Source: Streptomyces sulfonofaciens
Lineage (GTDB): Bacteria > Actinomycetota > Actinomycetes > Streptomycetales > Streptomycetaceae
NCBI RefSeq assembly: GCF_014656295.1
Contig: NZ_BNCD01000009.1
Coordinates: 266,057-330,056, forward strand
Length of the DNA: 64,000 nt
Direction of reading: 5' to 3'
Shown: positions 32,230 through 39,752 of the stretch, piece by piece
Numbering within the stretch: the first letter of the stretch is position 1
Layout of the letters: every line of letters begins with the position of its first letter
Notes under the pieces: generated by a model
What the model was told of the DNA's origin: nothing
What the model saw: only the letters and a program-made list of their open reading frames with translations
The model's database searches: none
Program-made: the position numbers and the translations under genes

Positions 32230-33588
32230 CTACAGGCGGATCGACTTCTTGTTCATGAACTCCTCGATGCCGAGCGCGCCGAGTTCGCGGCCCATGCCGG
32301 AGCGCTTGATGCCGCCGAAGGGCAGGTCCGCCACGGAGCCCCCGGACCTGTTGAGGTAGACCATGCCGGCCTCGATCCGGTCGGCGACGCCGCGGGCCCG
32401 CTCCGGATCGGTGCCGAAGACCGCGGCGCCCAGGCCGAACGGCGAGTCGTTGGCGATGTCGATCGCCTCCTCCTCGGTCCCGGCCCTGAACACCAGCGCG
32501 ACCGGACCGAAGATCTCCTCGTGGTAGGCGTCCATCTGCGGTGTCACATCCGTCAGGACGGTGGCCTCCAGATAGGCGCCGGGGCCGATCCGCCTGCCGC
32601 CGGTGCGCAGCGTCGCCCCCTGCTCGACGGCGGTCCGGACCTGGGCGGCCACCTCGTCGGCCGCGGCGACGGACGCGAGGGGCGGCAGCGTCGTCGACGG
32701 GTCGGCGGGGTCGCCGGGCCGGTAGTACTCCGCGACGCGCTTGGTCAGGCCGTCGACGAACTCCTCGTAGATGTCGGCCATCACGATCATCCGCTTCGGC
32801 GCGTTGCACGACTGCCCGCAGTTGCGCATCCGGGCCGTCGCCGTGGCCTTCACGGTCTCGTCCATGTCGGCGGTGTCCAGCACGATCAGCGGGTCGGACC
32901 CGCCCAGTTCCAGGACGGCGCGCTTCAGGTTCCGTCCCGCCTCCGCGGCGACCGAGATCCCCGCCCGCTCGCTGCCGGTCAGGGACACCCCCTTGATGCG
33001 CGGGTCCGCGAGTACCGACGGGATCTGCCTGCTGGACGCGAAGACGTTCACGTAGGCGTCCTCGGGCACTCCCGCGTCGTGCAGGACCCGCTCGATCGCG
33101 GCCGCCGACCTGGGGCAGATGGAGGCGTGCTTGAGCAGGATCGTGTTGCCGAGCACGAGGTTGGGCGCCACGAACCGGGCGACCTGGTAGCACGGGAAGT
33201 TCCACGGCATGACGCCGAGCAGCGGGCCGATCGGCTCCTTGGCGATGACGGCCCTGCCGGTCTTGAGCGTCAGCGGCTCGTCCGCCAGCAGCGCCGGGCC
33301 GTTGGTCCCGTAGTACTCGAAGATGTCGACGACGATGCCGATCTCGCCGCGCCCCTCGTTGATGCGCTTGCCCATCTCCAGGGTCATGATCGCGGCCAGC
33401 TCGTCGGAGCGTTCCGCGAACAGCTCCGCCGCCCGCAGCGCGATCCCCGCCCGCTCGGCGACCGGACGGCGCCGCCAGGCCGTGTATCCGCGGTGGACGC
33501 GGTCGATCGCCGCCAGGACCTCCTCGTCGCTCGCGTTCGGGGTCTCCTCGACCAGTTCACCGGTGGCCGGGTCAGTCACTGAGTACAT
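32230..33588 (-). CDS. NAD(P)-dependent aldehyde dehydrogenase, succinate-semialdehyde type
   Basis: 452 residues, normal for the family. The catalytic features are all present: oxyanion Asn130 in MPWNFPCYQVARF, cofactor Lys153 in LLKHA, the Rossmann SLTGSERAG loop (~202-210), general base Glu227 in LELGGSDPLIVL and nucleophile Cys261 in NCGQSCNAPKR. The C-terminal SGMGRELGALGIEEFMNKKS fits the GabD/YneI-like branch, which oxidises succinate semialdehyde to succinate. The exact substrate cannot be read from sequence. MYSVTDPATGELV is the usual N-terminus, so 33588 is chosen over upstream in-frame starts. A palindrome (33649-33661) lies upstream and may be an operator. Confidence 0.92.
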   Translation of the reverse strand: MYSVTDPATGELVEETPNASDEEVLAAIDRVHRGYTAWRRRPVAERAGIALRAAELFAERSDELAAIMTLEMGKRINEGRGEIGIVVDIFEYYGTNGPALLADEPLTLKTGRAVIAKEPIGPLLGVMPWNFPCYQVARFVAPNLVLGNTILLKHASICPRSAAAIERVLHDAGVPEDAYVNVFASSRQIPSVLADPRIKGVSLTGSERAGISVAAEAGRNLKRAVLELGGSDPLIVLDTADMDETVKATATARMRNCGQSCNAPKRMIVMADIYEEFVDGLTKRVAEYYRPGDPADPSTTLPPLASVAAADEVAAQVRTAVEQGATLRTGGRRIGPGAYLEATVLTDVTPQMDAYHEEIFGPVALVFRAGTEEEAIDIANDSPFGLGAAVFGTDPERARGVADRIEAGMVYLNRSGGSVADLPFGGIKRSGMGRELGALGIEEFMNKKSIRL

Positions 33589-33648
33589 GGGGGACGCACC
33601 TCCGTTCACTGCAGCGTGGTGCCGGCGGGTCCACCGACAGCCCGTACC

Positions 33649-33661
33649 GTATACTGTATAC
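33649..33661. promoter_or_regulatory. Palindromic operator-like site upstream of the aldehyde dehydrogenase
   Basis: GTATACTGTATAC, a perfect inverted repeat with a 1-base centre, 60 bases before the minus-strand ATG at 33588. It is the most AT-rich spot in the local sequence and also supplies TATAC-type -10 motifs. GntR/FadR-type regulators often bind sites of this kind; no such gene is adjacent. Confidence 0.45.
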
Positions 33662-33774
33662 ACGGCACCGACGTGTTCCGGCCAGGGTGCGAGGGCCGGT
33701 ACGCACGGGCCGGGTGCATGCCCGAGCGGGCACGCGGACCGCGGGAGGTGCACGCCCCGGCATGCATGCGGCGA

Positions 33775-34764
33775 TCAGCAGGGCTCCCGCCACACCCCGA
33801 GTTCCGGCTTCTTCACCATCGACGACAGGCCGAGGCGGCGGGCCTGGGGGCAGAAACTGCGCCTCGGCTGCGTGTACTCCACGTGGAACACCGCCTTGCC
33901 GGCCGCGATGAACGGAGTGAGCAGCGCGCACTCGTCGTACTGTGCGCACTCCTCGTTGACCGCGAAGTCGAAGTCGGCCAGGAGCCGGGGGATCTGGGGG
34001 AGGTCGTTCTTCAGCCCCACCGACAGCCCTCGCTCGTGGGCGATGGCCGCGATCATGCGGTTGTACACGAGCTGGTGCCGCGCGGTGAGCGGGAAGCCGG
34101 TCTCGTTGCCGTACCCCTCCACAAGATCGGGCTCCACCGCGTCGAAGCCCTTGTCGCGGCACATGTCGAAGCGCCGCTCCATCAGGGGCCGCAGCACGGA
34201 GAGCCGCCGGATGTCCAGCCACCGCTCACCCGCCCAGCCGTTGGGCCGACCGCGGACCGAGCGGGGGAAGGCGTCCTTGTCCGGCCGGAAGTCCTCCCAG
34301 GCACCGACGTTGACGTAGCAGACGACCTTGCGGCCGTCCCGGTGCAGACGGGCCACGTCCGCCGCGGAGTTCTCGAAGCCGTCGATGTCGTAGACCGGCA
34401 CGTCGGCCGAGGGGTCGGCCCTGCCGTCGAGCTGCCACTGCCAGGCCAGGCCGGGCCGGGGCTTCCAGAGGCCCTTGGCGCGGCCCCCCGGGGTGTGCGG
34501 CGGGGATGCGGGGCGGCTCCGGGCCGGGGGCCTGCCCGTGCCGGTCGCGGCCCCCGTGCCGGTCGCGGCTCCTGTGCCCGGCGTGGCCCCGGGCGCGGCC
34601 GTGGCCCCGGGGGCGGTCGGGCGCGCGGCGGCGGACCCCGGACCGCGGGCGCCGGCAGGGCGCTCCGCATCACGGGCACAGCCCGTCAGTACCGAGGCCA
34701 CCAGGACGGCCAGGACGGTCAGGGCCGTCAGCGGTACGGCGTTCGCCGGTGTCGTCTTCCTCAT
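33775..34764 (-). CDS. GH114-type endo-alpha-1,4-polygalactosaminidase lipoprotein
   Basis: 329 residues. The lipoprotein signal peptide (LTALTVLAVLVASVLTGCARD, lipobox LTGC) is followed by an Ala/Pro/Gly/Thr-rich linker to ~residue 90 and a GH114 TIM-barrel. The barrel shows WQWQLDGRAD, VYDIDGFENSAADV, VVCYVNVGAWEDFRPDKDAF, DIRRLSVLRPLMERRFDM, GFDAVEPDLVEGYGNETGF and GLSVGLKNDL. GH114 enzymes cut alpha-1,4-linked galactosamine polymers; the same fold is the hydrolase half of PelA. It is anchored outside the membrane. The start overlaps the preceding spherulin-type gene's stop as ATGA, so the two are co-translated. It is the last gene of the polysaccharide cluster and probably trims or releases the polymer. 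Confidence 0.88.
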   Translation of the reverse strand: MRKTTPANAVPLTALTVLAVLVASVLTGCARDAERPAGARGPGSAAARPTAPGATAAPGATPGTGAATGTGAATGTGRPPARSRPASPPHTPGGRAKGLWKPRPGLAWQWQLDGRADPSADVPVYDIDGFENSAADVARLHRDGRKVVCYVNVGAWEDFRPDKDAFPRSVRGRPNGWAGERWLDIRRLSVLRPLMERRFDMCRDKGFDAVEPDLVEGYGNETGFPLTARHQLVYNRMIAAIAHERGLSVGLKNDLPQIPRLLADFDFAVNEECAQYDECALLTPFIAAGKAVFHVEYTQPRRSFCPQARRLGLSSMVKKPELGVWREPC

Positions 34765-35423
34765 GGCTCCGTCCCGGTCAGTGCCGGCGTCAACCGGTCC
34801 CATGGGTTGGGCGGTTCACCGGTCACGGGTCCGCACACGGCCGCACCGCGCTCGTGCGCCGTGCGCACGGCGAGCGGTACGAGCGCCTCGGGGACGCCGT
34901 AGACGAGGTGGCACAGCCTCTCGGGCGGGTGCCGCGCCGTCCAGGCGGGTCTGCTGAACGCCGACACGTACGTCGACCAGTGGCCCTCGAAGGTGACCGT
35001 CAGGTCGGCGAGGCGGGCGTACCCGGGCGCCGGATGCACCCCGGGGTTGAGCACGACCGTGCCGGCACCGAGCCGGCGCACGGTCCTGACCAGGCGGCGG
35101 CAGGCCCCCAGGCCCTCCGGCGTCGCCGTCACCCGGTCGAGGAAGCAGCCGTCGGCCGCGTACCACTCCTGGTGCCGGCGTACGTCGTCGGCGATCTCGG
35201 CACCGTCGCGCACCCCGTAGTCGGTGTCGACATAGCCGAGGAGCCGCGCCCCTGCCGCGCGCAGGGCCCCCGCCGCCGCGGTGAACGCGGGGTCGGGGCC
35301 CGCGCCGGGGCCGTCGGCCGGGTTGAGGACGACCCCGTAGGTGCGGGTCGCGGCCGTGATCAGACGGTGCCAGGCACCCGGGTCCTCGGCCGGGTGGACG
35401 TACAGCGGAACCAGCAGGCTCAC
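34761..35423 (-). CDS. Spherulin-4 / Sph3-like glycosidase (GH135-type)
   Basis: 220 residues, GTG start overlapping the upstream epimerase stop as GTGA. It begins directly with the first barrel strand LLVPLYVHPAEDPGAWHRL and continues VVLNPADGPG, LLGYVDTDYGVRDGAEI, GCFLDRVTATPEGLGACR, VVLNPGVHPAPGYARLAD and LTVTFEGHWSTY. These are landmarks of the spherulin-4 family, whose fungal member Sph3 hydrolyses galactosaminogalactan (alpha-1,4 Gal/GalNAc). There is no signal peptide, unlike the GH114 neighbour, so it may act inside or be exported another way. The pairing with GH114, a CE18-like deacetylase and PelF strongly suggests a galactosamine-type polymer. Specificity is inferred. Confidence 0.82.
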   Translation of the reverse strand: MSLLVPLYVHPAEDPGAWHRLITAATRTYGVVLNPADGPGAGPDPAFTAAAGALRAAGARLLGYVDTDYGVRDGAEIADDVRRHQEWYAADGCFLDRVTATPEGLGACRRLVRTVRRLGAGTVVLNPGVHPAPGYARLADLTVTFEGHWSTYVSAFSRPAWTARHPPERLCHLVYGVPEALVPLAVRTAHERGAAVCGPVTGEPPNPWDRLTPALTGTEP

Positions 35424-36322
35424 GGCACACCGCCGCCTTCCCACAGCGCGGTCAGCGCGTCGTCGAGGGTGTGGACCGGACGCCAGCCCAGGGCCCGGCC
35501 GGCGGCGGTGATGTCGGAACACTGCCATGACACCTCCGCGGAGCGGGCCGAGCCGGCGGCGCCGGCGGCGTTCTCCTCGATCCTCCCCCGGAAGCCGGCC
35601 CGGTCGGCGAGGCCCCTCACCAGATCGCGCACGGGGGTGGCCCGGCCCCCGCCGATGTTGAGGACACCGGGCAGCGGGCCGGGTGCCGTGACCGCGTACG
35701 CCACCGCCCGTGCCACGTCGCGCACGTCGACGAAGTCGCGGTGCGCGGACAGGTCGCCGAGCCGCAGCACGGCGTCCGGATCGGGGCCCGCCGCGCGCAG
35801 CAGCCCGGCGATCCGGCCGGGCAGCCCGGTGGACGGCGCCCCGGGTCCCACCGGGTTGCCCACCCGCAGGACCACGGCGTCCAGGCCGGAGGCGGTCACC
35901 AGGGCCGTGCCCGCGAGCTTGGTCGCGCCGTACGGGCCGACGGGGCGGGTGGCCGCGGACTCCGCCACCGGGGTGCCCGGGGTGCCGGGACCGTACTCCG
36001 CGGCCGAGCCCAGGTGCACCAGGCGCGCCGCGGGGGCCGCCTCGCGCAGTGCGGCGCACAGGACCGCGGGTCCGCGGACGTTGACCTCGGCGAGGGTCAC
36101 GGCGTCACCGCCGGTCGCGCCCGCACAGTTGATCACCGTGTCGGGCGCGGCCGACACGAGGGTCTTCGCAAGCTGCTCCGGACGGGCGGACGCCAGGTCG
36201 ACGACGTACTCGGCGGCGGGCGAGCGGCCGCCGCCGAGTACGAGCGCGCCCGGCACGGCCCCCAGCCGCCGGGCGACGTGGGCGCCGAGGTAGCCGGTGG
36301 AGCCCAGGACGAGGATGCGCAT
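35420..36322 (-). CDS. NAD-dependent epimerase/dehydratase (SDR), sugar-nucleotide enzyme
   Basis: 300 residues. It is an extended SDR fold with the N-terminal glycine motif LVLGSTGYLGAHVARRL, NVRGPAVLCAALREA, LVHLGSAAEYGPG, the active-site Tyr-x-x-x-Lys in PYGATKLAG, VVLRVGNPVGPG and HRDFVDVRDVARAV. Such enzymes epimerise or dehydrate sugar nucleotides; a 4-epimerase making UDP-GalNAc or similar would suit the cluster, but this is inferred. The ATG at 36322 puts the glycine motif at the N-terminus. It sits 7 bases after the nucleotidyltransferase stop and overlaps the next gene by 4 bases. Confidence 0.85.
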   Translation of the reverse strand: MRILVLGSTGYLGAHVARRLGAVPGALVLGGGRSPAAEYVVDLASARPEQLAKTLVSAAPDTVINCAGATGGDAVTLAEVNVRGPAVLCAALREAAPAARLVHLGSAAEYGPGTPGTPVAESAATRPVGPYGATKLAGTALVTASGLDAVVLRVGNPVGPGAPSTGLPGRIAGLLRAAGPDPDAVLRLGDLSAHRDFVDVRDVARAVAYAVTAPGPLPGVLNIGGGRATPVRDLVRGLADRAGFRGRIEENAAGAAGSARSAEVSWQCSDITAAGRALGWRPVHTLDDALTALWEGGGVP

Positions 36323-36329
36323 GCGGTGC

Positions 36330-37043
36330 TCAGGCTCCCTTGAGCAGAAGCGACTTCTGGGTGGTGAACTCGGCATTGGCCCGGTCGTAGTCGTCCGGGC
36401 GGCCGATGTCCAGCCAATAGCCGTCGAACTCGTAGGCGTACGGCTGGTTGCGGGCGGACAACAGGTCGAGGACCAGCTCGTCGAAGCCCAGGGGCAGTCC
36501 GGGCGTGTAGCCCTCCAGCGTCGAGCGCGACAGGCCGTAGACGCCCATGGAGACGCGGTAGTCCATGCTCGGTTTCTCGGTGAACGCGACGACCCTGCTC
36601 GCATCGGTGGTCAGCACGCCGAAGTCGATGTGCACCTTGCGTGCGTACGTCGCGATGGTCAGCGGCGCTCCCGAGGCACGGTGGTGGCGCAGGACGTCGG
36701 CGTAGTCGAGGTCGGTGAGGACGTCGCCGTTCATCACCAGGAACGTCTCGGGCAGGCGGTCGCGCAGGGTGAGCAGCGGGCCCATGGTGCCCAGGGGGCT
36801 CTCCTCCGTGGCGTAGTCGACGGTCATGCCCCACTGGGAGCCGTCGCCGACGTAGGCGCGGATGATCTCGCCCAGGTGGCCGATGGCGATGGTGCAGTGG
36901 GTGAAACCCGCCGTGGAAAGCTGCCGCAGCACGATCTCCAGGATGGCGTGCTGGTCGCCGATGGGCACCAGCGGCTTGGGCAGGGCGGTGGTGTAGGGCC
37001 GCAGTCTGACGCCCTTGCCTCCCGCCAGGATCACTGCGTGCAT
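36330..37043 (-). CDS. Sugar-phosphate nucleotidyltransferase
   Basis: 237 residues, ATG with a strong AAGGAGGAG ribosome site. The signature MHAVILAGGKGVRLRPYTTALPKPLVPI contains the G-x-G-x-R-L nucleotide loop and the PKP motif. FLVMNGDVLTDLDYADVL holds the metal-binding Asp, and later come VVAFTEKPSMDYRVSMGVYG and GYWLDIGRPDDYDRAN. This is the RmlA/GDP-mannose-pyrophosphorylase-like family, which joins a sugar-1-phosphate to an NTP. Its short length, with no C-terminal beta-helix acyltransferase domain, means activation only. The nucleotide and sugar are not readable. It works with the flanking SDR enzymes to supply an activated sugar to the glycosyltransferase. Confidence 0.92.
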   Translation of the reverse strand: MHAVILAGGKGVRLRPYTTALPKPLVPIGDQHAILEIVLRQLSTAGFTHCTIAIGHLGEIIRAYVGDGSQWGMTVDYATEESPLGTMGPLLTLRDRLPETFLVMNGDVLTDLDYADVLRHHRASGAPLTIATYARKVHIDFGVLTTDASRVVAFTEKPSMDYRVSMGVYGLSRSTLEGYTPGLPLGFDELVLDLLSARNQPYAYEFDGYWLDIGRPDDYDRANAEFTTQKSLLLKGA

Positions 37044-37141
37044 GGAGCTCCTCCTTCGTGGACGTGCGGTCTTCGCACACACAGGGGCGGCCCGGAGGGC
37101 CTATGTCGAGGGTGGTGGGGGGTGGGTGACGGGTCGGCGGG

Positions 37142-38143
37142 TCAGATGTTGTAGATGCCGGTCTTGTAGCGGGCCAGGTTGGCCGGGTCGCGGAAGAACT
37201 CCACCGTGGCGGCCAGCCCTTCCTCCAGGGTGTGCGCGGCCCGCCAGCCGGTGGCCGCGGTGAGCCGGCCCGCGTCCGCGACCAGGCGCATCACCTCGGA
37301 CTTCGCGGGCCGGACGCGGGCCTCGTCCGCACGGACGTCGAGCGCGGTGTCCATGACCTTGCCGATGAGCGCGACCAGGTCGCCGACGGAGATCTCCCCG
37401 CCGGTACCGGCGTTGAAGGTGCGGCCGACGACCTGCCCGGCGGGCGCGGTGCCCACCGCGAGGAACGCCTGTGCGGTGTCCCGGACGAAGGTGAAGTCCC
37501 GCGTGGGGCGCAGGTCGCCGAGCGTGATCGTGCGCTGCCCGGCCGCCACCTGCCCGATGACGGTCGGGATCACCGCGCGCATCGACTGGCGCGGTCCGAA
37601 GGTGTTGAAGGGCCGCAGCGTCACCACCGGGGTGTCGAAACTCGCGTGGTAGCTGTCGGCCAGCCGGTCCCCGCCCGCCTTCGAGGCGGCGTACGGCGAC
37701 TGGGTGTTGATGGGGTGGTCCTCGGTGATCGGCACGGTCCGCGCGGTGCCGTACGTCTCGCTGGTGGAGGTGTGCACCAGCCGGGGCGTACCGAGGGCGC
37801 GCACCGCCTCCAGCACGTTGAGCGTGCCGGTGACGTTGGTGTCCACGTAGCTGTGCGGCGCCCGGTAGGAGTACGGGATCGCGATCAGGGCGGCCAGGTG
37901 GTAGGCGGTGTCGGCGCCTTCGAGGAGGCCCCGGACGGAGCCGGGGTCGCGGACGTCGCCGAGGACGATCTCCACGTGGTCGAGGACGTCCGGGGGCAGT
38001 GTCTCCAGCCAGCCGTAGGAGGAGAAGGAGTTGTACTGGGCCATGGCTCTGACCCGGTGCCCGGAGGCGACCAGCGCCTCGGTGAGGTGCGAGCCGATGA
38101 AGCCCTCGGCACCGGTGACGGCGGCGAGCGGGGCGGAGGTCAA
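37142..38143 (-). CDS. SDR-family sugar-nucleotide dehydratase/epimerase
   Basis: 333 residues. A TTG start behind GGAAGGGAC puts TSAPLAAVTGAEGFIGSHL at the N-terminus. Key motifs: TGAEGFIGSH (NAD-binding), VEIVLGDVRDPGSV, YHLAALIAIPYSYRAPHSY, VHTSTSETYG, the catalytic YAASK, VTLRPFNTFGPRQS and PTRDFTFVRDTAQAF. The pattern resembles NAD-dependent UDP/GDP-sugar 4,6-dehydratases of the LegB/GDP-mannose-dehydratase group more than GalE. It would modify the activated sugar made in the pathway. It is followed 98 bases later by the nucleotidyltransferase. The unusual TTG start lies next to a run of short G-rich repeats (38160-38290). Confidence 0.87.
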   Translation of the reverse strand: MTSAPLAAVTGAEGFIGSHLTEALVASGHRVRAMAQYNSFSSYGWLETLPPDVLDHVEIVLGDVRDPGSVRGLLEGADTAYHLAALIAIPYSYRAPHSYVDTNVTGTLNVLEAVRALGTPRLVHTSTSETYGTARTVPITEDHPINTQSPYAASKAGGDRLADSYHASFDTPVVTLRPFNTFGPRQSMRAVIPTVIGQVAAGQRTITLGDLRPTRDFTFVRDTAQAFLAVGTAPAGQVVGRTFNAGTGGEISVGDLVALIGKVMDTALDVRADEARVRPAKSEVMRLVADAGRLTAATGWRAAHTLEEGLAATVEFFRDPANLARYKTGIYNI

Positions 38144-38159
38144 CTGGTGTGTCCCTTCC

Positions 38160-38290
38160 CGTGGAACGAGCTGAGGTGAGCTGAGGTGAGGTGCGGTGGG
38201 GTGAGGTGCGGTGGGGTGAAGCGACCTGGAGCGGGGTGGAGCGGGGTGGGGCGAGGTGCGGTGGGACGAGCTGAGGAGAGTGGAGCGAAG
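38160..38290. repeat. G-rich short direct repeats between membrane-protein and SDR genes
   Basis: The plus strand reads repeated GAGCTGAGGTGAG, GGTGCGGTGGGGTGA and GAGCGGGGTG units across ~130 bases, imperfect and overlapping. They lie in the leader of the SDR gene at 38143 on the minus strand. Slippage-prone; possibly a structured leader. Confidence 0.6.
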
Positions 38291-38330
38291 TGCGCGGGTC
38301 GAGCGTGTTTCGTGGCGGCGGGCCCGGGAC

Positions 38331-39752
38331 TCAGGCGTGCCGTGCGGGCCGTCCGAGGAACCACAGCGCGCACACCGCCAGGCACAGCGCCGCGGCACCG
38401 CAGCACAGCGGCAGCGCCACCGGATCAGGTGGCGGGCGCAGCAGTGCGGCGGTCCCGGCACCGCCCGCGGCCGCGAGGCAGATCGCGGCCGACGTCCAGG
38501 CCGTCCCGAACGCCTGGAGCAGCAGCGCGGTCCACAGGGTGGCCGCGAGCAGCAGCAGGGCGACCGGTTCGGCGCCGGTGAGCAGGGCCGCGGGCAGCAG
38601 CGGCAGAAGGTAGGCGAGCAGGCAGAGGGCGAGGATGCCGACCGAGCGCAGCAGGAAGGCGGCGGGCCGAGCGGTGGCGCGCAGCGCGGCGACCGACAGC
38701 CCGCGGTAGCGGTACAGCAGCCACTCCGCCGGCCCCATGCTCACGGTCAGCACGATCACCGCGTAGGGCTCCCGCCGGCCCTCCAGGAGCACCAGCACCC
38801 CGGCCGCAAGACCGAACAGGCCGTAGGGCAGGGACTGCACCAGGCGCGGCCGGGTGCCGCCGGGCACGGCCGGGACGGCGAGGGCGGCCCCCAGGGCCCG
38901 TGCGGTGACGGCGAGCGTCGCCAGCAGCGCCAGCAGGGGCAGTGCGGCACGCAGCAGGGGGCCGGGCTCCCACCACGGCAGCAGCGCCGCGCCGGCGATC
39001 AGCGGGCTGAGCGCGGCCAGCAGCAGCCGTTCCCGGGCCAGTACCAGCAGGACGCCCGCCGCCGCCAGGTACAGCGACTGCGCCGCCGCCACCAGGGTCA
39101 CCGGGCCGGCGCCGTGCCCCTGGTGGCCGGTCAGCACCGCGGCCGCCGTGGCCACCGCCGCCCCCGCGGGGGCACCGGCCAGCAGTGCCCGGCCCGCCTC
39201 CCGCCGCCCCGTCGCCAGCCGCAGGTGCGCGCGGTGGCCGAGCGCCTGCCCCCAGGCCCAGGAGACGAGGCCCGCCACGATCAGCGCCGGGGCGTGCCCT
39301 GCGGCGTTCCACAGCGGTGCGGTGAGCAGGTAGGCGAGGCCCGGCAGTGCGAACAGCACGCCGCGCAGCAGGCAGCGCACGGTGTCGGGACGCCAGGGAT
39401 CGGACGCGGGCGCGGGCTCGGGGAAGGTCCGCGGCACCCGCTCGTACAGGGCGGAGGCGAGCGAGAACAGGTTCGGGTGCCCGTACCGTTCCTTGATCAC
39501 GGAGGCGGACATGCCCTCCGCCTCCAGCAGCGCGGCCACCTCGTACGCGTGGACGGCGGGGCCGACGCGGTCGGCGAGTTCGGCGGCGAGCCGGCTCACC
39601 GCCTCCTCGTCGGGGCCCCGTCCCGGCAGCCGGATGGCGAGCGTGGTGTCGTCGAGGCTCCAGCGGGGGCGGCGGCGCGGCCGCCCGGCCAACCGGATGG
39701 CCAGCGTGTCCTGGTCGGCACCGCCGGGTTCCAGTGATATCGGCCCGCTCAT
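38331..39752 (-). CDS. Polytopic membrane protein, candidate polysaccharide exporter
   Basis: 473 residues. The first ~120 residues are soluble (SLEPGGADQDTLAIRLAGRP and a second DDTTLAIRLPGRGP, an internal repeat; then VAALLEAEGMSASVIKERYG). About eleven hydrophobic segments follow from ~residue 128 to the end. The start overlaps the stop of the PelF-like gene as ATGA, so the two are co-translated. In Pel systems the partner of PelF is the membrane transporter PelG; position and topology suit an analogue, but I see no clear PelG/MOP signature, so export is inference only. The soluble N-terminal part may contact the glycosyltransferase. Confidence 0.8.
   Translation of the reverse strand: MSGPISLEPGGADQDTLAIRLAGRPRRRPRWSLDDTTLAIRLPGRGPDEEAVSRLAAELADRVGPAVHAYEVAALLEAEGMSASVIKERYGHPNLFSLASALYERVPRTFPEPAPASDPWRPDTVRCLLRGVLFALPGLAYLLTAPLWNAAGHAPALIVAGLVSWAWGQALGHRAHLRLATGRREAGRALLAGAPAGAAVATAAAVLTGHQGHGAGPVTLVAAAQSLYLAAAGVLLVLARERLLLAALSPLIAGAALLPWWEPGPLLRAALPLLALLATLAVTARALGAALAVPAVPGGTRPRLVQSLPYGLFGLAAGVLVLLEGRREPYAVIVLTVSMGPAEWLLYRYRGLSVAALRATARPAAFLLRSVGILALCLLAYLLPLLPAALLTGAEPVALLLLAATLWTALLLQAFGTAWTSAAICLAAAGGAGTAALLRPPPDPVALPLCCGAAALCLAVCALWFLGRPARHA

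Noticed and set aside
38331..39752. Firm naming of the membrane protein as PelG
   Set aside because: Position fits, but I see no family signature, so the name is not supported.
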